Below the pieces are notes generated by a model. It saw only the letters and a list, made by a program, of their open reading frames with translations, had not been told where the DNA came from and did no database searches. The position numbers and the translations under genes were made by a program. A DNA stretch of 64,000 bases, taken from contig CAVZBT010000002.1 in NCBI GenBank assembly GCA_963773605.1, positions 372,001 through 436,000 of the forward strand, in the 5' to 3' direction. The stretch comes from CAVZBT01 sp963773605. GTDB taxonomy: Bacteria; Acidobacteriota; UBA6911. This document shows, piece by piece, positions 41,827 to 50,160 of the stretch; the first letter of the stretch is position 1, and every line of letters begins with the position of its first letter.

Positions 41827-44136
41827 TCAACCTCTTTTCTGTTTGCCGAGCAGATCAAGGATCGTCTTGGGATCGATCGGCCCGTGCGTCGGCCTCACGC
41901 CGATGGCGTTGTAGATGGCATTGGCGACCGCCGCGGCGGTCGGAATGGTCGCGGGTTCGCCGGACCCCTTGCACCCGACGATGTTGCACTCGGTATCCTT
42001 GGGATCGATGGCCACGACCTGGTGATCCACTGGAACGTCCAGCGCCGTGGGCACCTTGTAGTCGTGCATGTTCAGGTTGCACATCTTCCCGGTCTGCCGG
42101 TCCAGGACCCGCTTTTCCATCAGGCCGAAACCGACACCCTGGGCCATGCCGCCAAACACCTGGTTGTCGAAAGTCTTCCGGTTGATGACCCGGCCGCTCT
42201 CATTCGCCCCAACAAGCCTCAATACCTTGACCTCTCCGGTCCTGGTGTTGACTTCAACCTCGGCGAAATGCGCGGCAAAGGGCATCGTGGTGGCCTTGGG
42301 AGGATTGGGATCGCGGTTTCCGATACCGATGACGTCCATGACGCCTTTGGAGCGGAAGATTTCCTCGATGGTCTTCTTCTTCTCCGGATTGCTGCGGGAT
42401 AAGATCGAGTTCCCTTTCAGCTCGAGATCGTCCTCGGGGACGCCGAGGGCTTCCGCCGCCCAGCCGAAGACCTGGCGCTTGACGAGCCATGCGCCCTTGC
42501 GCACCGCCGGGGCAATCCCGGGCAGCGTCATGCTGCCGCCGCTGTTCTGGCCGTAGGGCGTCACCGCCGTATCGGCATTCTCGATCCGGATGCTGTCGAC
42601 CGGCACATTCAACTCCTCGGCCGCCACGATGCAGCAGGCGCTCTTGGTGCCGGTGCCGATGTCGGTCGCCCCGGTTCTTACGGTGACGCCGCCGTCGGCG
42701 AACATCTTCACCTCGGCGGTGTAGGGCGGGGTGCCGGCGCCCCCCTGCCACATCCCGGCCGCCATGCCGATGCCGCGTTTGACCGGCCCGCCGCTTTTTT
42801 GCGCCGCCCGGGCCTGCTGCCAGCCGAACGCTCTGGCGCCCTCCGTCAAACACTCCCGCAACCCGGTGCTCGTGTAGGGCACATTGCGGGTCTGGCTGAC
42901 GTCGGTGAAGTTCTTGAGGCGGAACGCCACCGGGTCCATTCCGATCTTTTCCGCGAGCATGTCCATCATCTGCTCGAGCGCCCAGGAACATTGCGGGAAC
43001 CCGGGTGCGCGAAACGCGCGGGCGCGCCCGGCATTGATGTAGAACGAGCTCTCGTCGATCGACACGTTCGGGCACTTGTAGAGTTCCCCGACCTGGAACC
43101 CGACATTCGTGCCGCCCGCATACGCTCCCGGGGTACCCAGGTTGGTCAGCTTCAGGGCGGTCAGGGTCCCGTCTTTCTTGACCCCCGCCTTGAGCGTCAT
43201 CTTCGCGTCGGGGCGGTTGCCGACGCACAGCAGGCTCTCCTCGCGGCTGAGCGCGAGTTTCACCGGGCGGCCGGTCTTCCGCGAGAGGAGCGCAGCGATC
43301 ATGGCGTGCTTGCCCAACTCCAGCTTCGAGCCAAACGCACCCCCCATGTACTTGCAGATCACCCGGATCTTGTTGAACGGCATGCCGAGCGCTCGCGCTG
43401 CCGGGAAGAGGACCGCGTCGTACACACCCTGGGAGGATTCCCAGATGGTGAGTTGATCGCCGTCCCACTTCACCACCGAAGCGTGGGTCTCCATGGGAAC
43501 GTGGATCTGCACGCTGGTGTAAAATGTTTCTTCCAGCACGACGTCGGCTTCCGCAAAGCCTTTTTCGACGTCGCCTCGCTTCAACCCGCGCGGCTCGCCA
43601 AGGGAGTTTCCGCCCTCGTGCACCTTCGGGGCACCCGGCTTGAGCGCGGTGGCCTCGTTGTACACGAACGGGAGCTGCTCGTATTCCACCTTTATCGCCT
43701 TCACCGCGTCCCAGGCCTGGTAAGGCGTCTGCGCGGCGACGGCCGCGACTTCCTCGCCCTCGTATCTGCAACGGGGGTCGAACAGCTTGCTCTGCGGCGG
43801 CTTCCCGCCGTACCACGGGATGTCGGTCCCGGGGGATTTGCCCGTCAGAACGGCGAGCACGCCCGGCATCTTCTCTGCAGCAGTCGTGTCGACGCTTTTG
43901 ACCAACGCGCTGGCATGGGGGCAGCGCAGGATCGCCGCATACAGCATGTCGGGCAGGATGACGTCCTGGGTATACTGGGCCGCTCCGGAAACCCGGTTGT
44001 AAGCATCGACCCGGGGCAGGCTCCTGCCGACAACCCTCGTCTCACCCCAGGGCTGGATCTTTTCGTCGGGTGCGGGCGAGGCGGGCTCGTAGGCGTGGCG
44101 CAACGATTCCTCCAGATTCTCGTAGAAGTCGCTCAC
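41827..44136 (-). CDS. Molybdopterin-binding large subunit of a PaoABC-like Mo hydroxylase
   Basis: 769 aa from a GTG at 44136 that overlaps the TGA of the upstream [2Fe-2S] gene (GTGA). Moco-binding segments are KYMGGAFGSKLELGKHAMIA, RAFRAPGFPQCSWALEQMMD and ATDIGTGTKSACCIVAAEEL; the catalytic Glu lies in CKGSGEPATIPTAAAVANAI. It has no signal peptide and should be exported together with the small subunit. The enzyme probably oxidises aldehydes or N-heterocycles in the periplasm; the substrate is inferred from the family only. A longer frame open upstream is just the small-subunit gene read out of phase. Confidence 0.94.
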   Translation of the reverse strand: MSDFYENLEESLRHAYEPASPAPDEKIQPWGETRVVGRSLPRVDAYNRVSGAAQYTQDVILPDMLYAAILRCPHASALVKSVDTTAAEKMPGVLAVLTGKSPGTDIPWYGGKPPQSKLFDPRCRYEGEEVAAVAAQTPYQAWDAVKAIKVEYEQLPFVYNEATALKPGAPKVHEGGNSLGEPRGLKRGDVEKGFAEADVVLEETFYTSVQIHVPMETHASVVKWDGDQLTIWESSQGVYDAVLFPAARALGMPFNKIRVICKYMGGAFGSKLELGKHAMIAALLSRKTGRPVKLALSREESLLCVGNRPDAKMTLKAGVKKDGTLTALKLTNLGTPGAYAGGTNVGFQVGELYKCPNVSIDESSFYINAGRARAFRAPGFPQCSWALEQMMDMLAEKIGMDPVAFRLKNFTDVSQTRNVPYTSTGLRECLTEGARAFGWQQARAAQKSGGPVKRGIGMAAGMWQGGAGTPPYTAEVKMFADGGVTVRTGATDIGTGTKSACCIVAAEELNVPVDSIRIENADTAVTPYGQNSGGSMTLPGIAPAVRKGAWLVKRQVFGWAAEALGVPEDDLELKGNSILSRSNPEKKKTIEEIFRSKGVMDVIGIGNRDPNPPKATTMPFAAHFAEVEVNTRTGEVKVLRLVGANESGRVINRKTFDNQVFGGMAQGVGFGLMEKRVLDRQTGKMCNLNMHDYKVPTALDVPVDHQVVAIDPKDTECNIVGCKGSGEPATIPTAAAVANAIYNAIGVRPTHGPIDPKTILDLLGKQKRG

Positions 44137-44765
44137 AGTTGGCCTCCCTTCTCCTTGCGGAGTTGCGCCGCTTTGAGCCCGGCGTTGAAGATATGCTTGT
44201 AGGCCGCGCAGCGGCACAGGTTCCCGCTGACACCGAGCCGGATGTCCTCGACCGTGGGGTTGGGATTCTGCCTTAACAGCCCTTCGACGGCCATGATCTG
44301 GCCCGGGGTGCAAAACCCGCACTGAAACGCGTCCTCCTGAGCAAACGCCTGTTGCACGGCTCCGAGTTGCTCTCCGTCCATCAGGCCTTCGAGGGTGGTG
44401 ATCGCGTGCCCTTCCGCCTCGACGGCCAGCGTCGCACAGGCATAGCGGGGCTTCCCGTCGATGAGAACCGTGCAGGCGCCACACTCGCCGCGCTCGCAGC
44501 CGATCTTGGTCCCGGTAAGCCCGAGCATCTCGCGCAACACGAACAGCAGGGACCACCGCGGCTCCACCGCGACTTTGCGCGCAAGCCCGTTGATGCGCAG
44601 GTTGACGGTAACACTGTTCCTGACCGTTTCGATCTCCTGCGCCGGAGATGCCGGCGCACCCCCGATCGAAACCGCCACAGCGCCTGTCCCCACTGAGGAC
44701 AGGAAGCCTCTGCGGCTCATTCCCGGCTGGGAATGACAGCATTTGGTTTCGGGATTATCCGCCAT
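44133..44765 (-). CDS. Tat-exported [2Fe-2S] small subunit of the PaoABC-like enzyme
   Basis: 210 aa. The twin-arginine signal (MSRRGFLSSVGTGAVAVSIG) precedes the [2Fe-2S] ferredoxin domain (GCERGECGACTVLIDGK plus a later Cys) and the helical second cluster domain (CGFCTPGQIMAVEGLL; GNLCRCAAYKHIF). As in E. coli PaoA, the small subunit carries the only Tat signal of the complex, so folded subunits leave together. First gene of the operon; its stop overlaps the start of the large subunit. Compare the enzyme at 22688-25284, where the large subunit carries the signal. Confidence 0.95.
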   Translation of the reverse strand: MADNPETKCCHSQPGMSRRGFLSSVGTGAVAVSIGGAPASPAQEIETVRNSVTVNLRINGLARKVAVEPRWSLLFVLREMLGLTGTKIGCERGECGACTVLIDGKPRYACATLAVEAEGHAITTLEGLMDGEQLGAVQQAFAQEDAFQCGFCTPGQIMAVEGLLRQNPNPTVEDIRLGVSGNLCRCAAYKHIFNAGLKAAQLRKEKGGQL

Positions 44766-44848
44766 AAGAAGTCCTTTCTGAATTACCTCTATAACAGCCC
44801 AAACGGGCCTGGAGAATCAAGCTTTATGGCAAAAAACTTAAGCGAGTG

Positions 44849-44905
44849 GGCCGCTGCGGCAAAGTGGGCCGCGTCGGCTCGCCGCGGCCCCGCCCCGCTC
44901 CCACC
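44849..44905. repeat. Family B palindrome
   Basis: GTGGGCCGCGTCGGCTCGCC followed by GCGGCCC (core 44864-44890), preceded by a partial copy GTGGGCCGCTGCGGC. It lies between the DUF1080 gene and the Mo hydroxylase operon, both on the minus strand. Confidence 0.7.
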
Positions 44906-45580
44906 CTATTTCAGGGGCTTGATGCGGATGTTCCGATATGCGATGGGGGTCCCGTGGTCTTGCAGCCCGAGGTACCCGACGCGCGCATAGTCTTTCAGCG
45001 CCTTCTTGAACTTGTTGGCGGTACCGTCCGGGTTCTTCGCCGTCTCGCTCCACTGGTCCAGATCCATTTCGCTTACAGGTGTCCCGTTCAGCACGACCGA
45101 AATCCTGCTCCGTTTGCACGTGATCGCGAAGTGGCTCCATTCGTCCGGCTTCACATCGACCGGTTTGGCCTGGACAAGGTCGTAGATCGAGCCAACAGGG
45201 TTTTTCCTGGTGGGAGCACCCACCAGGCTGCCCACCTGGATCTCGATCCCCGTGTAGACGGGGTCTTTCACGTCCGGCGTGCGCAGAAATATACCGCTGT
45301 TGGTACCCTGGCCGGGTTTGAAGTCCAGCTCCAGGACGAAATCCCCATACTGTTGCTGCGTCCAAAGGTAATTATCGTTGTGCTCCTGGCGATCGGAGCG
45401 GTCCTTGAGAACGATCAGGCCGTCCTCGACCGTCCAATTCGTCGCCGGCTGCCAGCCCTTCAGGTCGCTGCCGTTGAACAGCGGCAGGAATCCATCCTTG
45501 TCCTTTCGCTGGGCTGGGGCGGTGGAAAGAAGCAAAGCAAAGACCAGGATCAGGGCCGTCACGAAAACAGGGCACTTCAT
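44906..45580 (-). CDS. Exported DUF1080 protein (3-keto-glycoside hydrolase/lyase family)
   Basis: 224 aa from the ATG at 45580, preceded by AAAGGA. Sec signal: MKCPVFVTALILVFALLLST. The concanavalin-like DUF1080 fold is recognised by FLPLFNGSDLKGWQPATNWT, FVLELDFKPGQGTNSGIFLR, GIEIQVGSL and the terminal GYLGLQDHGTPIAYRNIRIK. Members act on 3-keto-sugars in the periplasm or extracellularly. It sits 38 bp after the stop of the aldolase gene on the same strand. A second member is at 52733, with low mutual similarity apart from the fold motifs. Confidence 0.92.
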   Translation of the reverse strand: MKCPVFVTALILVFALLLSTAPAQRKDKDGFLPLFNGSDLKGWQPATNWTVEDGLIVLKDRSDRQEHNDNYLWTQQQYGDFVLELDFKPGQGTNSGIFLRTPDVKDPVYTGIEIQVGSLVGAPTRKNPVGSIYDLVQAKPVDVKPDEWSHFAITCKRSRISVVLNGTPVSEMDLDQWSETAKNPDGTANKFKKALKDYARVGYLGLQDHGTPIAYRNIRIKPLK

Positions 45581-45618
45581 GTCAAGTCCTTTCTGTATGC
45601 CTGATGTGCCCGCGAACA

Positions 45619-46398
45619 CTACTCGCGAGCGGATTTCAAATAATTGCGGCAGGCCGGAGCGAGCACCGACTCAAAAGCCACCGAGATGTAGCGGGCCCCT
45701 CGCGCCTTCCATTGTCGTGCCGCATCGATGTTCGGCACCATGACCCCGAGGGCCACGTTCGAATTCTTAAGCGCGTCCGCGCAACGCTGGAACGCGGCCT
45801 GCACTTCCGGGTGCTGCGCCTCTCCGGGGTGACCGAGCGAGTTGGAGAGATCGGTCGGGCCGAGGAAGGCGACATCGAGGCCTTCGACGGCCAGGATCTC
45901 GGGGAGGCGCTCGACCGAGTCGACCGTTTCGATGTGGGCGACGACCAGGGTCTCGGTATTGGCCTGAGCGATGTATTGGCTGAATGCAAACGGAACCTTT
46001 TGCGCATAATCCGCCGCCCGGATCGCCGCCAGCCCGCGTGATCCGCGCGGCTGATACTTCACCGACTGCACGACGGCTTCGGCATCGGCCTGCGACTTGA
46101 CCATGGGCACATGCAGGCCATGGGCGCCCGTGTCCATGAACCTCAGGATGACGTGCGGCTGATTGACCGGTACCCGGATGATGGGAGTAACACCCTGCAG
46201 CTCGGCCGCACGCACCATCTGCTCGCAGTCGGCAGGCTCGATCGTGCCGTGTTCCCCGTCGAAGACGATGAAATCCCACCCGCAGTAACCCAGGACTTCC
46301 ACCAGGGTGGCGTTGGGGTAACGCACAAAAACACCGTAAACAGTCTCGCCGTTCCTCAGTTTCTCCTTCGTGCTGTTGTGTCGCACGAGAGCCTCCAC
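45619..46398 (-). CDS. HpcH/HpaI-family aldolase
   Basis: 259 aa, cytoplasmic. Class II (metal-dependent) pyruvate aldolase motifs: WDFIVFDGEHGTIEPADCEQ, TPIIRVPVNQPHVILRFMDT, GLHVPMVKSQADAEAVVQSV (metal site region) and DVAFLGPTDLSNSLGHPGE. Relatives split 2-keto-3-deoxy sugar acids or 4-hydroxy-2-oxo acids into pyruvate and an aldehyde. The start has no strong ribosome site visible. Its pairing with DUF1080 downstream suggests a shared sugar-degradation unit, which is inference. Confidence 0.93.
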   Translation of the reverse strand: MEALVRHNSTKEKLRNGETVYGVFVRYPNATLVEVLGYCGWDFIVFDGEHGTIEPADCEQMVRAAELQGVTPIIRVPVNQPHVILRFMDTGAHGLHVPMVKSQADAEAVVQSVKYQPRGSRGLAAIRAADYAQKVPFAFSQYIAQANTETLVVAHIETVDSVERLPEILAVEGLDVAFLGPTDLSNSLGHPGEAQHPEVQAAFQRCADALKNSNVALGVMVPNIDAARQWKARGARYISVAFESVLAPACRNYLKSARE

Positions 46399-46486
46399 AG
46401 GAATTCGCGTTGCCGCGCATTGAAAGTTGGAGAACGAAAGATATCACAGTTGAGCGCCCGGATTCCGCAACAACGCCGCCGCCGAT

Positions 46487-46700
46487 GTGGAGTGCGGCGG
46501 CTCGACGCCGCTTTCACGGGCGGCCCCTCGGCGCCGCCCGTCACCACCGAATCGCGGCATCGTGACGCACGCAATCTGACGTGCGGCACTCTCTGGCATC
46601 TTCGGCAGAAGACGCCGAAAGACAGAATCCGACCCGGCCAACGGCGGCGCCCAGGCGCCGCCTCCAAAGCGGCGTCGAGCCGCCGCACCCCAGGGTCCCC
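46487..46700. repeat. Facing pair of family A palindromes
   Basis: GGAGTGCGGCGGCTCGACGC at 46489 and GGCGGCGCCCAGGCGCCGCC with AAGCGGCGTCGAGCCGCCGC near 46641-46687, in opposite orientation about 150 bp apart. They fill most of the 348-bp gap between the aldolase and the permease gene; no gene is seen. Confidence 0.88.
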
Positions 46701-46746
46701 ACAATTCACTCGCGCTCGAGGAGATCACATGGCAGATTAGGGGGCC

Positions 46747-48085
46747 ATGGCCGCTGGAAATGTTCTGATACTCCTGACGCTGGGATCCATCGCCCTGCTC
46801 CTGGTCCTCATCCTGTACTTGAGACTGCACGCTTTCCTCGCCCTCCTCCTGACCAGCATGGCGCTGGGGCTTGCCGCGGGCATGCCGCCGGCCAGGCTGC
46901 TCAAATCGATCCAGACGGGATTCGGCGACGCCCTCGGTTTTATCGCGGTCGTGGTCGCGCTCGGGCGCCATCGTGGGGCGGATGCTCGAGCACTCGGGCG
47001 GCGGACGCGTGCTGGCAGACTGGTTGTTGCGCCGGTTCGGACGCGAGCGTGCGATCTGGGCCGTCCTGACCTCCGCGTTCCTGGTCGGGCTCCCCATTTT
47101 CTTCGAGGTCGGATTCATCATCATGGTGCCGCTGGCCTGGAGCCTTGCCCGCGAATCGAAGAAGTCGCTGCTCTATTTCGGGCTGCCCATCGCGGCCGCG
47201 CTCACGGTCACCCACGCCATGGTTCCACCGCACCCGGCCCCGGCGGCGGCGGCGCAACTGCTGGGCGCGGACCTCGGCCGTGCGATCCTTGTACGGGATC
47301 GCCGTTTCGATCCCGATGGCCATCGCGGGAGGCATCCTCTACGGGACCTGGATCTCGAAGCGGCTGTTCATACCGGTGCCCGCGCACGCGTCCCAGGACG
47401 CAGCACCGGTCGCGGGCGCCGCGGCACCCCGTGTCGGCACCGTGATATTCCACCTGATCCTGCCGGTGCTCCTCATCCTGGCGGCGACGGTCACCGACTT
47501 GAGCGGAAGTCCCGGCACGGACGGTGCTCGGGTTCCTCGGCCACCCGTTCACGGCGCTGACCGTGACCGCGCTTTCGTCCATGTGCGTCTTCGGCTTCAG
47601 GCTCGGGCTGAGTCGCGGCGACGTCGCGCGCCTGAGCGCCGAGTCGCTGGCGCCGATGGGCGCGCTGCTGGCGATCATGGGGGGCGGCGGAGCGTTCAAG
47701 CAGGTCATCGTCGACTGCGGCGTCGGCCCTTACGCGGGGCAGATGCTGGCGGCGTCGAACATTTCCCCGCTCATCGTCGCCTACATCGTGGCCGCGGCGA
47801 TGCGGGTGGCTCAGGGGTCGGCCACCGTGGCCATCATCACGGCGGCCGGCATTCGTCGCGCCGCTGGTGAAGGACGTCCCGGGGTACACGCCCGAGATGA
47901 TTCTGCTGGCGCTGTGCTGCGGCGGCACCGTGCTCTCGCACGTGAACGACGCCGGCTTCTGGCTTGTCAACCAGTCTTTCGGCATGTCCGTGCCCCAGAC
48001 CCTGCGCTCCTGGACGGTCATGAAGGTCGTCACGTCGTTTGCAGGCATCCTGATCGTGCTCGGCATGCAGGCGCTGTTCTGGTGA
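46747..48085 (+). pseudogene. Gluconate:H+ symporter family (GntP) permease broken by four insertion frameshifts
   Basis: The protein is readable end to end only by moving forward one frame four times: ...IAVVVALG | AIVGRMLEHSGGGRVLADWL...ADLGRAI | LYGIAVSIPMAIAGGILYGT... | VLGFLGHPFTALTVTALSSM...VAIITAAG | FVAPLVKDVPGYTPEMILLA...GILIVLGMQALFW. Probable extra bases are a G at 46963-46965, a T at 47289-47290, a duplicated ACGG at 47517-47524 and an A at 47851. Removing these 7 bases gives 443 aa, the normal GntP length, with HVNDAGFWLVNQSFG and the other family signatures intact. Either the gene is newly dead or the assembly contains clustered insertion errors. If intact it would import gluconate-like sugar acids. 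Confidence 0.85.
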
Positions 48086-48165
48086 CCCCGTACGCCGACC
48101 ACCCCGACCACGCCGACCCACGAGATAAAAACACGCGCCAGCCATCTCACCCGATACGTTCGTGC

Positions 48166-48171
48166 TAGAAT
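48166..48171 (+). promoter_or_regulatory. Possible extended -10 box
   Basis: TGCTAGAAT (48163-48171) lies 40 bp before the methyltransferase ATG, and AGGGAGA precedes the start. There is no clear -35 box. Confidence 0.35.
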
Positions 48172-48210
48172 TCCCGGCGCGAGCCCATTTTCGAAGGGAG
48201 ATGCAACCCA

Positions 48211-49041
48211 ATGCAAAACAAGACCTCAGCCGTTGTCGTCGCCTTCCTGACACTTCTCCTGGTTTCGTTCCCCGCGGCCGTGAGCGGGCAGGATTATCAG
48301 CCCAGCGTGGGGCAGGAAGGAAAAGATGTGATCTGGGTCCCGACGCCTCCGGAACTCGTCTCCGCGATGCTGGACATGGCGAAGCTGACCCCGAGCGACT
48401 ACCTGATCGACCTCGGCTCGGGCGACGGACGGATCGTGATCGCGGCGGCCAAGCGCGGCGCGCGCGGCGTCGGCATCGAGTACAATCCCGACATGGTCGA
48501 GCTTTCAAAGCAGAATGCCCAGAAAGAGGGGGTCGCCGGCAAGGCGGACTTCATGCGCGCCGACATTTTCGAAGCCGACTTCAGCAAGGCGACCGTCATT
48601 ACGATGTACCTGCTCCCGGACCTCAACCTGAAGCTGCGGCCGAAAATCCTCGACATGAAGCCCGGCACCAGGGTGGTCACGCACGCCTTTTCGATGGAGG
48701 AGTGGGAACCCGACAAGACGATCGAAGTGGAAGGACGGACGGCATATTTCTGGGTTGTGCCCGCAAAAGTCCAGGGCACATGGACCTGGCACACCGACTC
48801 CGGCGACGCTGAACTGACCCTCAAGCAGACGTTCCAGAAAATAGACGGCACGCTCAAGGTCGACGGCAAGGCGTTTTCAATACAGGACGGGAAGCTGGAA
48901 GGGGACCACATCAGTTTCGTCGCGGGAAACGTCCCGCGCCAGTACGACGGGCGCGTCGTCGGGGAGACGATCGAAGGGACGACGAAACCGGCAAACGGCT
49001 CGGGGCAGAAGTGGCAAGCGACGCACAGGGCCGCCCAGTAG
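48211..49041 (+). CDS. Exported class I SAM-dependent methyltransferase with C-terminal beta domain
   Basis: 276 aa. A clear Sec signal (NKTSAVVVAFLTLLLVSFPA, cleaved near VSGQD) precedes a Rossmann methyltransferase core at about 50-190: YLIDLGSGDGRIVIAAAKRG (motif I), GVGIEYNPDMVELSKQNAQK (acidic residue of motif II) and FEADFSKATVITMYLLPDLN (post-II). A small beta domain of about 80 residues follows (WTWHTDSGDAELTLKQTFQK; DGKLEGDHISFVAGNV; YDGRVVGETIEGTTKPANG), similar to the repeated beta hairpins in acidobacterial hydrolases. S-adenosylmethionine is not normally available outside the cytoplasm, so the cofactor or location is unusual. Ribosome site AGGGAGA. Confidence 0.87.
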   Translation: MQNKTSAVVVAFLTLLLVSFPAAVSGQDYQPSVGQEGKDVIWVPTPPELVSAMLDMAKLTPSDYLIDLGSGDGRIVIAAAKRGARGVGIEYNPDMVELSKQNAQKEGVAGKADFMRADIFEADFSKATVITMYLLPDLNLKLRPKILDMKPGTRVVTHAFSMEEWEPDKTIEVEGRTAYFWVVPAKVQGTWTWHTDSGDAELTLKQTFQKIDGTLKVDGKAFSIQDGKLEGDHISFVAGNVPRQYDGRVVGETIEGTTKPANGSGQKWQATHRAAQ

Positions 49042-49178
49042 CAAAGGGTCAAGGGGCTTCCTTACGGCGCTGAATTCGCTGGAATGAGTTATGAATCGTC
49101 GCGCGGAGGCACCGCACTCACAAGATTGGAGTGACTCCAGAGCAGTGAGTTCAGTCTTTCGGTGAAAGGAGCCGGAAC

Positions 49179-50123
49179 ATGCCACACTTCTCCCGTCGTG
49201 CCTTCCTGAAGCAAACCGCGGCTGCCGCAATGGCGGGCCGCGCTTTGTCGGCTGCCGCCCCGTCCTCGGGACCGGACATAAAGTTCCCGACCGCAATCCG
49301 CGACCGGCTGTCGATCGCGTCCTGGCCGTTCCGTGCCTTCATAGAGGCGCCGGGGAACAAGTGGGCTCGCGACCCCAAACTGCCCGGGATGGACCTGAAG
49401 GATTTCGGGGCCATGGTGGTTTCAAAGTTCTCGGTACGCAACATCGAGCCGCTCGACCAGCACTTCCGCTCCACGGATGCCGCTTACCTGCGAGAGCTCC
49501 GCGCGGCCACGGAGAAAGCCGGGGCCCGGATCATCAACATCCCGGTCGACCCCAAGGCGAGTTACTACGACCCGGCGCAGGCGCAGCGCGACAAGGCCGT
49601 GGCCAACAGCCGCAACTGGATTGACATCGCGGTCGCCCTCGGGTGCCCGTCGGTCCGGCTGCATATCGCCGGCGGCAAGGGATTGAAACCGTCCGTCGAG
49701 CCCGCGGTGGAGTGCCTGAAGCAGGTCGCAGCGCACGCCGCAGCCCGGAACGTCGTAGCGAACCTGGAGAACGACGACAACTTCACGGAGGACGCGTTCT
49801 TCATCATGCAGGTCCTGGAGAAGGTGAACAACCCTTACCTGCGCGCTCTGCCGGATTTCTGCAACTCGATGCTGACCCACGACCAGGAGTTCAACGACCG
49901 GGCCATGCGCGCCCTGTTCTCGCGTGCGTACAACATCGCGCACGTGAAAGACTCCGAGGTGGGAGACAAGGGGAAGCTCTTCACCGTGGATGTGGCGCGG
50001 TGTTTCCAGATCGCCAAAGCCAGCGGGTATCGCGGTTATTACTCGATGGAGTGGGAAGGCGCGGGGGAGCCGTATGCGGGCACCCGCACCTTGCTCGACC
50101 TGACCCTCAAGCACCTGGGCTGA
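49179..50123 (+). CDS. Tat-exported TIM-barrel sugar isomerase/epimerase-like protein
   Basis: 314 aa. Twin-arginine signal SRRAFLKQTAAAAMAGRAL. The AP-endonuclease-2-type TIM barrel follows: ARIINIPVDPKASYYDPAQA, CPSVRLHIAGG, NVVANLENDDNFTEDAFFI (metal Glu region), ALPDFCNSMLTHDQEFNDRA, YNIAHVKDSEVGD (metal His) and GYYSMEWEGAGEPYAGTRTL. Cytosolic relatives isomerise sugars; exported members in this family include hydratases acting on enone intermediates from 3-keto-sugars. The assignment to that reaction is inference. It converges with the sulfatase gene. Confidence 0.87.
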   Translation: MPHFSRRAFLKQTAAAAMAGRALSAAAPSSGPDIKFPTAIRDRLSIASWPFRAFIEAPGNKWARDPKLPGMDLKDFGAMVVSKFSVRNIEPLDQHFRSTDAAYLRELRAATEKAGARIINIPVDPKASYYDPAQAQRDKAVANSRNWIDIAVALGCPSVRLHIAGGKGLKPSVEPAVECLKQVAAHAAARNVVANLENDDNFTEDAFFIMQVLEKVNNPYLRALPDFCNSMLTHDQEFNDRAMRALFSRAYNIAHVKDSEVGDKGKLFTVDVARCFQIAKASGYRGYYSMEWEGAGEPYAGTRTLLDLTLKHLG

Positions 50124-50160
50124 GATCCGGTGCCAGTCAATGCTGGCCCCCGATTCCAGA

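Noticed and set aside
41827..44742. Mo hydroxylase large subunit extended upstream to 44742
   Set aside because: The extra ~200 codons are the [2Fe-2S] gene read in another frame; the GTG at 44136 overlapping its TGA is the proper start.
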